NCBI GenBank assembly: GCA_039566865.1
Contig: CM076959.1
Location: 12,755,501 to 12,819,500 of the forward strand
From: Aurelia coerulea
Lineage: Eukaryota; Cnidaria; Scyphozoa; Semaeostomeae; Ulmaridae
DNA length: 64,000 bases
Reading direction: 5' to 3'
The position numbers and the translations under genes are program-made. Positions within the stretch are counted from its first letter, which is position 1, and every line of letters begins with the position of its first letter. Of this stretch, positions 37,987-48,935 are shown piece after piece. The notes below the pieces were generated by a model. That model saw nothing but the letters and a program-made list of their open reading frames with translations. It ran no database searches and had not been told where the DNA came from.

Positions 37987-39177
37987 TTACAGATCCTTGT
38001 GAATGCAATCAAACTAACATAGAAACAAACTGAAGATGAAACCTGACAGATGAAACGTTAGTTTTTGCCTATTTCTGTTTTGAAATGCTCATGAGGGGCG
38101 TTCAGCACATGCCCATACGGGAAGGTATTACCTTAAATTCTCATATTTATTGGTTAGAATATTTCCGAAAGTGAGATTTGTGTGTTTCCAAAAAAGCTGA
38201 AATTATATTCATGATATTGTTTGCATCAAATACTGTCAAACTGAGATTTCTGGGTTTGTTGGAGGCAATCCTGACTTCTATTTGCATTGTTTCAGGGCAT
38301 TTTATGTTCGTATTTAAGTAGAAAATGAGCTGCTTTTTGGGTTGCGATGAAGCTGAACTGATATTTTTATGTTGCCTGAAAATATCTCAGACTGACAGAC
38401 TGACCCCCATCCCCGTATACGTATGTGCTGAGTGTCCCCACTGGGTTGAAATTCGAACTATTTACTTTTTTCTCGCTACTGATTGCTCCACGCCGATTTT
38501 ACTTGGCTTTCATTGAGAACACTATATTAATCCAGAGTACGGTTTTTCCGATTAGCTTATGTCAAGACACAGCTTGATATAAAGGCTCCTTTACATGTTT
38601 CGAGGTTTCATGCTCAGCATAATGTTCAAAATCTTTAAAAAAGGCGGTCTGAAATTTTATTGTCATTTCCTTTGAAAATGAATGGCTTTAAAGGAACTTC
38701 GCGTACTTTGTTGTAATTCTACCTTGGAAATTCTCTGATATCTTGATTATCTTCAAAATGGTGGCGCTTAATTTATTTAAGGCTGTGACATCATACAATT
38801 TGTAAGTCGTAAACCAGAAGAGCGACAAATTTCTACTTGCCACTATACTGAACTTTCCTTGAAGACTCTTTTTCCACTATTAATTCAGGATAAATGATTG
38901 CCTTAATTTTTTTTCAAAACTTACCGTGAATTCTTTCAATAAAAGAATAAATTATGTAATCCTTAAATAATCCAGGTTTCAAATATTTCCCTTCAAGTCA
39001 TTCATTTCAAAAAATGCGACAAAAGTATTTTACACCAAAGTTTTAATAATTTGAACCCTATCATGTCATACTCAGTTAATACTTATGTTTTGTTATGCTG
39101 CTACTTTTGAAGCAATCTCCAAACAACAGAATCCACCGTGAACTGACTGTTAATGAAACGTAGTTAATTGTCTTGTT
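37987..39177. other. Intergenic, nothing identified
   Basis: I see no convincing gene, RNA or repeat in this stretch downstream of cathepsin D. Short open frames (for example 38325-38516) have no recognisable content. Confidence 0.4.
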
Positions 39178-39313
39178 GGGGAGACGAGATACGCTTTGTC
39201 CAAGGAAAGTTATGTGTCTGAGCTCCAACCCCAAAACGCTACTGCGCATGAGCTTTAACCCACTGCACGGGGGCACACATAAGTTTCCTCGGACAAAGCG
39301 TATCTCGTCTCCC
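39178..39313. repeat. Short palindromic element, 136 bp
   Basis: GGGAGACGAGATACGCTTTG and its inverse CAAAGCGTATCTCGTCTCCC bound the element, and the arms continue through CC-AGGAAA and ATGTGT. It would fold as one hairpin with roughly 38-bp arms. Confidence 0.7.
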
Positions 39314-40446
39314 AAACAATGTGATATTGTTTATTGAATGGTCTTCGGAAGATGTGATTTGAATTTGGATGAATGAACTTCTCCGAATATCTAGTAACCA
39401 TTACTGCAGCAGATTGGCCAATTAGTGTAGACTTTCTTCGTTGATACTTTGTGCGCCAAAGGGTCCAGGCGTGTTAAAAATCGTAGAGCCAAAACCTATT
39501 GGATGGATTTTAATGGCGTAAATTCTTTCTGACAGCCAAAAGACCCAGGCATTCTAAAGATTTGTCTTGTGTTTTAGGGGTACTGAAAATGATATGTAAA
39601 TTCAACTTTACGAAAATATCATGGTTGCGCAATGCCTGAAAAGGGCCTCAGTCGCTCGGGAAATTTTTCACACGGTACAACATAAAAGTACACTTTTCAC
39701 GGGTAAGCACCTTCTTTACCACGGGATTGAAAAAATTTGCTATTCATTAAAAAATTAGAAGTCCTTGCGTATTGTTTTGTGTCGGGGATTCCTTAGCAAT
39801 TTGATCGAGTGTTTTTCGGGCCTTTTTGACCCATTTCGCAAGAAATGAAATTTCTTAAAACTGAATTTACCTCTGTTTTCTTTGCTCGTAAAATTGCGAG
39901 AACAATAACAAAAATAATTCAGTCTTTCTGCTATCAAGTACTCTTCGTTTCGTTCAAATCCATCCAGTGCTTTAGGATCTACGATTTTTCAAACTCCTGA
40001 ACTTTTTTTGGCTCACACGGAATATTTTGCGTTATTTATATGAAACATTTTTGCATTCCCTCACCGTCACTGTCGTCATATATTATCAGTTGAAGTCCAT
40101 TGGTTTCTTTTTCGTTATCATTTGCACTTGTCACTTCAGTAGCTAGATTTTTGTACAAGGTTTTTTCAGACCTGTACCGATTTCTTATAAAATGCGGTAT
40201 TATTTTGAAAATCAGGGTCTGTGTTTCTTAAATTTGTATTTCTTATGTGCGGGACCGTACTGTATTTCAGATTCAAAATTTTCTTAAGATTTGGATATTT
40301 GAACACTGAAAAATATTAAAAGTGACAAGCATCAAACCCTTTTGAATTTGTTTCAAGCCAAAACGTTTGAAACTGTCATAGCTTCTGCACTCGCTGTGTC
40401 ACAACTTGTTGATGAAATACCCGGTATGATATATGGGGTGAATTCA
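39314..40446. other. Intergenic, nothing identified
   Basis: AT-rich sequence without a supported gene. A TTTCTTA-rich patch near 40180-40250 resembles 20140-20240 weakly. Confidence 0.4.
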
Positions 40447-41336
40447 TTAACCCTAATCCACATGGGGGGTGGATTCCACCCCCCCCCCCCCCCCTCGAGG
40501 TTTTATTTGCCACGTTTTTAAACGACGTTTGCTATGTCCCCCAGTCTCCTTGACTTTTACTAATTATCTATTAGCCACATTTTGGTGGAAAAATTTTTGA
40601 ACAATAGGACTCACAGGTCACGTGACTTGCCCATATTTGGAAGGAGGTAGCAGCAAAATCATTGTTTTCAATGATTTCAATGGAATTATTTGATTGAATT
40701 ATGAAGTATTATACAACAAATGAATCAGCAAACAAAGGGCTTCAGTTTGATACCGGAATTTCTAGAATTTGATGATGTCTGCATTTTTTGATAATGACGT
40801 CATTTTGGCCGCCATTTTGGACTAATTAGAAATTTTTTCAAGTTTTTTCGAGCTTTTTCAATGAAAAACACTTTAAGAATACATTTGTTATAGATAATCA
40901 CCATTTTGCAGGTTCTTTTGGTCTCTTTTTACATAGAATAAATTAATCGCACAAATGACGGCATAAGAATCGGCTAATTTCTGCCAAAATATCACTCCAA
41001 AATCGTTATTTTCAATAAAATACTATTTTATCACCAAATATGTTGACAAACTGAACCAAAAACTGCATAAAGTTCATGCAAAATCTTCATTAAACTTGAA
41101 TTCAACTTGGAAGCCTGATTTTCACAGATTTTCAGCTTCGTGACGTCACTGTGACGTCACAAGGTGTGGCAGCCACACCCAAATTACGCTACGAGCTGCA
41201 AATTACCTGTTCTATAACTGTGCCAAGTTGTATTGAATTCGGATGAGTCTAAGGCAGTTTGCAGAGGGGGGGCGAAAAGCACCCCCCCCCCCCCATAAAT
41301 GGTAGCTCGAAAAAAGCCCATATGGATTAGGGTTAA
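40447..41336 (-). mobile_element. piggyBac-like MITE, copy D (inverted relative of copy C)
   Basis: It begins TTAACCCTAATCCACATGGG and ends CATATGGATTAGGGTTAA, with TTAA on both sides. Its sequence is the reverse complement of copy C at 18407-19286 with scattered changes. It carries the same TGACGTCA sites and GTCACGTGAC at 40617-40626. Confidence 0.82.
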
Positions 41337-41455
41337 GACCAAGCAGTGAAATTGATTGTTATAAGGAATCTTTGTACCCTTCAGTCACTGTAGACCCCCT
41401 GTAGATTGCAAAATAAAAATTTTTTTTTTTTAAATCGGCCTTTTTGTTAAAGCTA

Positions 41456-41729
41456 AATGTGTCCATGTAAGTACAGCGACCTTGCTATTTTCACGTGATA
41501 TTTCATGTGATCACTCTACTATGGAAATGAAACGGTAGCCAGCTCTGATATAAGCAGACTAAACCGAAGTCTCACAGCAGGCAGCCTCGTTGGGAAATTT
41601 AAATTCTAGTTGTGCATGTGATCAGTTAAATTCTACCAATAACAGTGCGCTCTTGGGGGCTCTTCGTCAGCATCGTGTCAGCATATTTTGACAAGAGTGT
41701 AAACGTGGCTGTACTTACATGGACACATT
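41456..41729. mobile_element. Short MITE AATGTGTCCATGTAAG
   Basis: AATGTGTCCATGTAAGTACA at the left and its exact inverse at the right end a 274-bp non-coding element. Confidence 0.75.
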
Positions 41730-41969
41730 GTATTTAAGGATTTGTAGTAGTCTTAATTTGTATGGTTTCATCGATGCCGCAAACATTATAGGCTGGAAAT
41801 GGTAATGTGACCAAAGCTTGGCATCGTAGGCCATTTTTAATCGAATCGAATCGTACTCATTCTTCAAAAGTTGGTGTGACATAGTTGTAAGAAACTAATT
41901 AATAACAACTATTTACAATATAATTTACAAAGATAGATAAGAAATAATATTTACAAGTTACATAACATA
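41730..41969. other. Spacer, nothing identified
   Basis: AT-rich sequence without a supported feature, between a MITE and a LINE relic. Confidence 0.35.
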
Positions 41970-42240
41970 ATGGACAGGCTACACTGTTCGCCCGTCCAGG
42001 TTTTGATCTTTCTTTTAAAGCTGCCAACTGTTGGTAGCTCCTTTATTTCATCATTGAAATTCTTTAATGATGGCACGATCTCGAAGGTGTTGAGAGATAC
42101 CTTGGAAAGTGCTGTAATTTTGAAAATAATCGAGGTATCTAAATTGCCAGAACGCAATTTCAACGAAGTACAATGCCTTTCAAAAGTCTTGGAGCGTCTC
42201 AGCAGGTTCTCAGTTTGCAATTTCCCCCTCTCTCCTTGAC
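41970..42240 (-). pseudogene. LINE C-terminal relic, minus strand
   Basis: The minus-strand translation gives FNDEIKELPTVGSFKRKIKT and an upstream KVSLNTFEIV segment, which match the C-terminal part of CR1/L2-like LINE polymerases. The upstream half of the protein is missing. A related minus-strand scrap is at 50512-50586. Confidence 0.6.
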
Positions 42241-42259
42241 GATGACGAGACATCTTGTG

Positions 42260-42998
42260 GCTGTGATGGCAGGGCTGGCAGGGGCGGGCAAGATAGTGTA
42301 AAATATTTGACCCCATGTTTGTCCAAAGAAATTGGGCAAAAAACGCGTTCTTTCATCACACAATACGACTTTCCTGCCCAACACAACCAGTTTTTATGAC
42401 AAAGGTGGAATTTTAAAACCAGTCTTCCTATTCCATCAATTTGTCCCAAAAATTAAGCTCTCTATGCTCCTATCAAATCATAATCCTAAAGTTTACCTGA
42501 AAGCTGGTCCTACCTTTGTCCGCCAAATTTATACACTAAAGACCAGTATCTCAAATTTTAACGTAAGCGGTTCTACCTTTGTCCGCCAAATCTGTAGAAA
42601 AAAGACCAGAAAATCTAATTTTTCACCAATGCAGTTCTTCCTTTGTCCGGAAAATTTCCAAAAAAGAGACGAGGATTTCAAATTTTTCACCAAAGCGCTT
42701 CTACCTTTGTCTGGCAACCGGTTTTGGGACATTTGTACATTCATGGCTGCAATTGCTACCTGCTTTCCAAAACAGTATTTGGTCAAAACTACAGGTTTTT
42801 GAGACAAACATCTTCAGTGATGATTTATCTTAAAATTCTCCACCAATTTGAAGAAAAAGAATTGCGAAAATCTATCATCAAAAACGACCAGTTTTTTGAG
42901 ACAAAGATGGTGCAAATTTGTTTCTTGAATTACCTGTTTTTGGACAAAGGTAGGCCCATCATTCCTAGTGTGACATGCCCGCCGTTGTGATGGAATGC
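42260..42998. repeat. Dispersed repeat with ~62-bp tandem units
   Basis: The segment around 42283-42430 (ACCCCATGTTTGTCCA, CGACTTTCCTGCCCA) recurs at 63730-63900. A ~62-bp unit around CTACCTTTGTCCGCCAAAT repeats about four times from 42508 to 42720, and one unit is seen at 63957. It is not recognisable as a protein gene. Confidence 0.65.
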
Positions 42999-43325
42999 TA
43001 CAATCCTGGACAAAATACATTGGAACAACCAAAAAATTCTACAATTTCAAATGAACACCCCCTTTCACCCCCGATACAATGTTGCTTGGATGTTTTCAGC
43101 TTCAATATGCCAACCAACATTCTTTTAGGGGTAAAAGGGTGGGGGTGGTGCAATGCAAATCTCTAAGAGTGAAAAGAACTGAGATAATCAGCAAACAAAT
43201 AGACTTGCCCTAAGTCTGTTTTGTCAACTGTAATAAGTCTACCGGAAAATATATTTGATGAAATAGACTTGGGGCAGGTCTAGCAAACAAATAACTTCGT
43301 TCCAAATATTTTGTCCAGGATAGTA
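42999..43325. mobile_element. Tc1-like MITE with CAATCCTGGACAAAATA ends
   Basis: TACAATCCTGGACAAAATAC and the inverse of TATTTTGTCCAGGATAGTA bound the element, with TA flanks. AGACTTGCCC-type blocks inside form a second inverted pair. Confidence 0.68.
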
Positions 43326-43399
43326 GGATAACCTTGGAAATCACCTTTTTTGGGGGAAGGAGGTGCTTCAACTAATTGCTATTGATAAAAAGGCAGAAA

Positions 43400-43560
43400 A
43401 GCGTGTCATTATCAAGAAATGGCCTAAGTGCTCCAAGAACTTTTGACAGACATTGCATCCAAATTTCCTTTCAAGCCATTAAATCAAATAAAAGATGCTT
43501 TAACCATGGTGCAATCTTTTTAAATGATTTGCCGACTAAACTGCATGTACCAAAGCACAC
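43400..43560 (+). pseudogene. Possible LINE C-terminal scrap
   Basis: Translation gives APRTFDRHCIQISF, then CFNHGAIFLNDLPTKL, which resembles the end of LINE polymerases or a related retroelement protein. It is short and its frame is unsupported upstream. Confidence 0.4.
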
Positions 43561-43801
43561 CCTACTTTGCAAAAACATGGATGTCGCGTTGCTATGTATG
43601 AATCGTATATTTCAACTAAACATTTCATTAATCCTCTTGAATTTAATTTCGACGGTTTTGCAAGTACAATATTTTCTTTTCTTCCCAACTTCTTTCATAA
43701 TATTTGTGTTTATGCACAGTCCGCAAAAAAATTCACCACAAAAAGCCTTCCTTATATGGTAATGTCGATCGCAAAACATGCATGTGGTTGCAATGCAATT
43801 C

Positions 43802-43807
43802 TATAAA
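43802..43807 (+). promoter_or_regulatory. TATA box of the Cys-rich secreted-protein gene
   Basis: TATAAA lies about 98 bp upstream of the ATG at 43900, which would place transcription start near 43830 and give a 5' UTR of about 70 nt. Confidence 0.55.
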
Positions 43808-43899
43808 TTCGCGTTCGCAGTAGCACAAAGTCAGAAGACCAGGCGGACTAAAAGACTGAAGACTGAAACTCAAAATCAAAGACTGATTACTGCACTGAA

Positions 43900-43906
43900 A
43901 TGCATG
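43900..43906 (+). CDS. Secreted-protein gene, exon 1 coding part
   Basis: The coding part is seven bases, ATG CAT G, followed by the strong donor GTAAGT. The 5' UTR would run from about 43830. The short exon supplies only the start codon, which is why no standard single frame shows this gene. Confidence 0.65.
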
Positions 43907-46900
43907 GTAAGTTAAGAAACTAAAAATGTTAACCCGTACTGAAAGTTTCTTGAAATATTCAAATTTTGGGATTGAAGTTTCTTTGAATTTTGATAGTTGA
44001 GAACTAAAAGTTTATTAATATGTAGATATTTGAGAACTAAAAGATTCTTAAGATTGTGACACTTGAGAAAGAAAAAATTTCTTAGAATATATATATTTAG
44101 TAACTATAAATCGATACTACAGTCGTGGCCAAAGGTTTAAGACCACATTTTGGTCAACAACATTTCTTGGCCTAACGATATGGAACCCTACCACTCTGTC
44201 TATTTTACTCTTTTGGAGTTCATTTGGTTCAACTTTCCATGTAGATTCCAAATTTGATGTTGTTTTCTAAATTTCGGCGCCATTTTGCTATGACGTCACA
44301 ATGAAATATATAGAAATTTTCGGAAGTTACATCGGTTCTGCCGACAAGGGATGTGACCCAAAAATTGTGTTACTCAGCTGGATTTTACATCAATCTATGC
44401 ACAATTCATTTCTATAATTTGTTTGCAAAATATCGAAACTCCACGAAAAATATTGTTTCAGGGAAGCAATATTCTTCGTGGAGTTTCGATATTTTGCAAA
44501 CAAATCATAGAAATGAACTGTGCATAGATTGATGTAAAATCCAACTGAGTAACAACATTTTTGGGTTGCAACCCCTTGTCGGCAGAACCACTTTAATTTT
44601 CGAGAATTTCAATGATTTAATTGTGACGTCATAGCAAAATGGCGCCGAAATTTAGAAAACAACATCAAACTTTGGAATCTATATGAAAAGTTAATCCAAA
44701 TGAACTCCAAGAGAGTAAAATAGGCAGAGCGGTAGGGTTCCATATCATTAGGCCAAAAAACGTTGTTGACCAAAATGTGGTCTTAAACTTTTGGCCACGA
44801 CTGTAAAAGTGCAGATGAACAACGAATGAAAGGTAGACAAAATTTGATATTTCGTAACTACTAAGATAAGAACTAAATATTTCTTGAAGGGATTCTAAGC
44901 ATACGAGTATATGAGCCTTTGATGAAATAGCCTTGCAAAGATTAGAGGTGTGCGCCGCTAGGATTTCTGTTATGACTCAATCCCAGAATTTTGGTCAAAA
45001 ATTGATACACTATCCAGAAATATTGGTTAAATATTGATATCCAATCACAGACATTTTCTGGTGAAAGTATATCCTAATGCCAGAATTTTCCTGTCAAAAA
45101 CCTACCCAAAACTGGTGCACATCCCCATTTGACTCGATAGTGAAGTACCCCCCCCCCCCATCGGGTTGTGACCCAGCGTCATATGCGAGGATGCTGTAAG
45201 TTCAGATTGTCTAAAATTAAAGAAGCGGGAAATGTGGTCCTAAATGTGGTAGTTGGATTGATAGAAAGAAAAGTCAACTCTCAGTAGCACTACAACTACA
45301 GGAGTGTGGATTTACCGGATGTCCCAAATTGATGTATTGTAGTTTGATTGCTTATATCTCCCTAACCAATGAACCGATTTTCAAAAACTTTATTTTATCC
45401 GATTGCTAAAAGGCTGTGTTTTAGGCCGATTTCTTCATGTCGAAAAGAAGATCGATAAAGCTGCTCAAATTCAAGTCTTAGATAGCAAGAAAATGAAACG
45501 GCCTTCTTTGCCATTCAAGATTTTAGATGTGATGCAAAAGGCTAAACTTATATGTCCTTCATAGAATTAGAATATATGGTGTTCAGTGAATACGAATTCA
45601 TTTAATACTGAATTCAGAGAATACGAATACGAATTCAGCCTTTCGTATCACATTCTAAAATGTTGACTGGAAAATAGGCCGTTTCTTTCTCATGCCATCT
45701 AAGGCCCGGGGGGGGGGGGTACTTCACATATTTTGGGTACGGGGACGTGCCATCGGGAAGGGTATCGATTTTCACGATTTTGGTATAAGGAACGGTATCG
45801 ATTTTCACGATTTTGGTATAAGGAACGGTATCGATTTTCGCAATTTTGGTTTAAAGAATGATTTTGGTATACTTTTTCGGAAAATTGGTATAAGGTCGGG
45901 TATACTTTTTCGCAAAATTGGTATAAAGTCGGGTATACTTATTCGCAAAATTGGTATAAGGAACGGGTATGTTTTTGAAGCTTCGATGGCACGTCCCCGA
46001 CCAAAACCTGGTCAAGTACCCCCCCCCCGGGGTCTAAGGCTTGAATTTGAGCAAGTTTATCGATCTTCTTTTCGACATGAAAACGCCGTGGTAAAAACGC
46101 AACCAACATCTTGAAATACAATTTAGCCTTTAGGCAATCAAATAAAACAAAGTTTTTAACCCTATTTGGACCGGGGGGCGTTGTTCGCCCCCCCCCCCCT
46201 ACCAAACTTTCTCAAATATCTCCACCGCTGTTGTAGATTTGGCGCTGCAACTCCTTGACTTTTCCTAAAATTTAATTGGCAATCAAATTTTAAAAATTTC
46301 ATGGTCCATTGTTGTACCACGTGACCTCCAGATGCCCTTATTTGGAGACTGGTCACAAAGAAAATCTTAAAATCCTCGCTAAATTCTTGCAAATAGCACT
46401 AATGATAAAGTTATATACACCATTCGATTGGTCTTGAAGATTACTTTCATTTGATATATAGTTTGTTTATATTTGCTGACATCAGCAACTTTTGATATCC
46501 ATGACGTCATTTATCTTTATGACGTCATAGAATGAATGAATTGGGGCAATATATCTCAAAACGTGCAGAAAACAGTGTCAGGTTCCTTAATACTAACTAT
46601 TTTTACTAATTAGAGGTCTAAAAATAGAAAATAATTCACAATAGAAATCTCAATTAGTCTATTCAATGGCTAATTGCTCTTAATTAGCAAAATGTGAAAG
46701 TTAAATTGAATTTTTTTCGCGTAAATATCTTCTTCCACTCTTATTTGCTACTTCTGGCTACAATTCTGCCTGCTATCACATGTTAATCTGGACAGAACTT
46801 GCTTTTTAAGTCAGTAGCTCGATTTTGACCATTTTCCGATTGTTTTTGGTTGCCTAGCAACGACCAACGTGACCAATTAGACGTCTATTGTTGTTTTTGT

Positions 46901-47620
46901 AAAGCTAATTGTCCAAAGAACAATTGGTATAAGTTTCATTGTTATATCTCTTGTAGTTTTGAAGAAAAAGAGGGGGGGCAAAAAACGCCCCCCCCCCGGT
47001 CAAAAATATCAAAATTTCAACCCGGTCCAAATAGGGATAAAAATCGGTTCATTGGCTATCGACATGTAATCAATCAAACAATAATTCATCATTTTTGGAC
47101 ACCAGGTATATTTTCCTCCAAGGCCAAATATGATTTTCAGATAGTCTAAAATTGCAGCGTGCCAGCAAAGGATTCTTGGTTACAATCGCTCTTTAAATTC
47201 ACATCTCTTTCAGCGTTACAGTTTCTTGTGTTTCATTTGCTCATTGCTTTGGCATTGAATCTAAAAGATGCCTTTGCAGCTAGTAACGACGATGGGCTGT
47301 GTGCCAACACTGCGTTTGGTGGAAAGATAATGCAAGTTCAGCGCAAGCATAAGAATCGTATAAAATGCACGGTGAAGCTTGGCAGTAACGGAGCAGTAAC
47401 AAAAACGGGCGATTCACTTGATGCGACTGTGTGCAAAACCCTAAGAAGAGCATTGCGTAGAAGACGGACCAGAGGATGCGTATGTAATGGGGAAAGATAT
47501 GAAAATTTGTCAAAAGTAGGCATGCATCCAGACAGATTCTGCATCAATGGGAAGATCATTATCATCAATGGTATTATCTTCTTTAGTACCTATGGAGTGG
47601 AAGCGTGGTTTGGTAAATAG
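43900..47620 (+). CDS. Small secreted cysteine-rich basic protein (two exons), unknown family
   Basis: Exon 1 is 43900-43906 (ATGCATG, donor GTAAGT). Exon 2 is 47214-47620 (acceptor after TCTCTTTCAG). The phase-1 join gives Met-His-Ala followed by LQFLVFHLLIALAL, a textbook signal peptide with likely cleavage after AFA at about residue 24. The mature chain of about 113 residues has six Cys (32, 54, 76, 91, 93, 112; spacing x21, x21, x14, x1, x18), which could form three disulfides. It has a strongly basic stretch RRALRRRRTR (80-89) with a furin-like RRRR, and ends AWFGK. I do not recognise the family, so a secreted peptide hormone, antimicrobial or other defence protein are only possibilities. 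Neither exon has a matching repeat copy in the window, and exon 2 alone lacks an ATG before the signal region, which supports the two-exon model. The intron holds a Tc1-like foldback, a minisatellite and a piggyBac-like MITE. Confidence 0.7.
44118..44805. mobile_element. Tc1/mariner-like foldback, 688 bp near-palindrome
   Basis: TACAGTCGTGGCCAAAGGTT at the left has its inverse at the right, and the inverted identity runs almost to the centre near 44461, leaving a few unpaired bases. TA flanks both ends. The ends match Tc1-type termini. A transcript would fold into one hairpin of about 340 bp. A TGACGTCA lies in each arm. Confidence 0.88.
45703..46030. mobile_element. MITE with poly-G GTACTT ends and 33-bp minisatellite
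   Basis: GGGGGGGGGTACTT near 45711 and AAGTACCCCCCCCCC near 46015 are inverted, with GGGGACGTGCCATCG and its inverse just inside. Between them a 33-bp unit (GGTATCGATTTTCACGATTT and its continuation) repeats, first exactly and then degrading into shorter TTTTTCGGAAAATTGGTATA-type units. It shares ends with 5253-5573. Confidence 0.72.
46156..47040. mobile_element. piggyBac-like MITE, copy E, in the intron of the secreted-protein gene
   Basis: It begins TTAACCCTATTTGGACCGGG and ends CCCGGTCCAAATAGGGATAA. The right TTAA has mutated to ATAA. G and C runs lie near both ends. Paired TGACGTCA sites lie near 46501-46530 and a CCACGTGACC E-box near 46317. It lies 173 bp upstream of exon 2. Confidence 0.78.
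47214..47620 (+). CDS. Secreted-protein gene, exon 2
   Basis: It encodes the signal peptide core, the six-cysteine chain and the stop TAG. The acceptor is preceded by a pyrimidine tract (TCTCTTTCAG). Confidence 0.72.
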
Positions 47621-47857
47621 TATGGCAGTTTATTGTTAATGCTCACAAACATTGGACCCTAGGTTTCTTTCTAGAAGTAGCAGATTCGTTAAAGTTATTT
47701 GACAGAGATCAATAGCTGACTTTAGACCTACATATGCAAGTTTAAATTAGCCTACTGTATTTGATTATTTTGACACGTGCATGAACATTGTTTAGCAGAT
47801 AAACATTAGCGTGGGTAGATGTTCTCTTTGCCCTATTTATAGATTAAATTATTCACC

Positions 47858-48230
47858 TTAACCCTATCTCACCTGGTGGGTGGATTTCACCCCCCCCCCC
47901 CCGACCAAACTTTTGCTTGCCAATGCTAAATGTGCAAAACAGCATGCCAAGATTCCGCTACTTTGAATTTATGTTTATACTGTATCGAATGATTGAAATT
48001 TCAAGATTCAAAATATAGCTCAGTAACCATGGCAGCCAATGTTTTATTGTGTAGTTATTAACCTCAAATATCTGCCAAATTATGCTTACACACGTATGTA
48101 ATGATAACTCAATTTGAAATTAAATATTTTAATTTAATGCCTCATTTTATCGTTATGATGGCAATAATCATGATAATCATAACTTGATATATTCTTATTG
48201 TCATAGCAACAATAACGATAGAGGTAGATT
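47858..48230 (+). mobile_element. TTAACCCTATCTC-type repeat, copy G
   Basis: The first part, from TTAACCCTATCTCACCTGG, matches 31603-31835 and 32204-32360, where a MITE has split it. It confirms the pre-insertion sequence at that MITE site (TCAAATATCTGCCAAATTAT). Confidence 0.62.
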
Positions 48231-48330
48231 CCTTTATGTTTAATGGAATGCTGTTCCAAGTTTTAGCACCACAATAGTGCACCGATCGAAGACAATGTAG
48301 CATTTTGTGTTTCTTTGTTAAGAAAATGTC
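48215..48330 (-). pseudogene. LINE-like C-terminal scrap, minus strand
   Basis: The minus-strand frame reads LRSVHYCGAKTWNSIPLNIK, a typical C-terminal segment of LINE polymerases, without neighbouring conserved blocks. Confidence 0.5.
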
Positions 48331-48452
48331 ATTCTTTGATAACTGTACTGTCGAGCACCATATTGATGAACAGATTCCACTGGCGTGGAAAATTATGGAA
48401 ATAAGAAGGGGAAGTCCTATTAATACATTCATATAAATTTACAAGACCACAA

Positions 48453-48935
48453 TCAGCGGCGTGGCCAGGGTAAATTTATTGGAGGGCAATAGATTGAGAG
48501 GGTCTGAAAATTTTTGGGGCCACGCCCTTTACTTTGGCTTAGAATATATCTCCCAATATCATGCTTGCCTTAAGCGACAACGAAACCTTGATCGTTTTGC
48601 AACAGTTGTCCTATGAATCAGAGCACGAGGAAAATTTTTAAAGAAAGATCCTTTATTTTGGCTTAGAATGCATCTCCCAATATCATGCTTACCTTTCGCG
48701 ACAAGAGAACCTTGATCGTTTTGTGACAGTTATCCTATGAATCAGAGCACGAGGAAATTTTTGAAGAAAGATCCTTTACTTTGGCTTAGAATGCATCTCC
48801 CAATATCATGCTTGCCAGTGCTAAAATGAAAGATTGGCATTTCTCGGAAAATTCTTACCCAACCTATACCCAGCTATTTTCTCTTCGGTTTTCCCTTCCA
48901 CAAACTGCCCCCTCCCCCCTATGGCCATGCCACTG
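48453..48935. repeat. Satellite-bearing element, relative of 19355
   Basis: GGCGTGGCCAGGGTAAATTT opens the element, and GGCCATGCCACTG near 48923-48935 gives a rough inverted end. Inside, TAGAATATATCTCCCAATAT-type units repeat about three times near 48540, 48665 and 48786, each followed by CTTGATCGTTTTG or the next unit. Confidence 0.65.

Noticed and set aside
42500..42800. A repetitive protein encoded by the ~62-bp tandem units
   Set aside because: The unit is not a multiple of three, so the frame is not kept, and open stretches appear on both strands by chance.
47159..47213. Single-exon start for the Cys-rich protein
   Set aside because: The only upstream start in that frame is GTG, not usable as a normal animal start. 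The signal peptide core begins exactly after a strong acceptor, which favours the spliced model.
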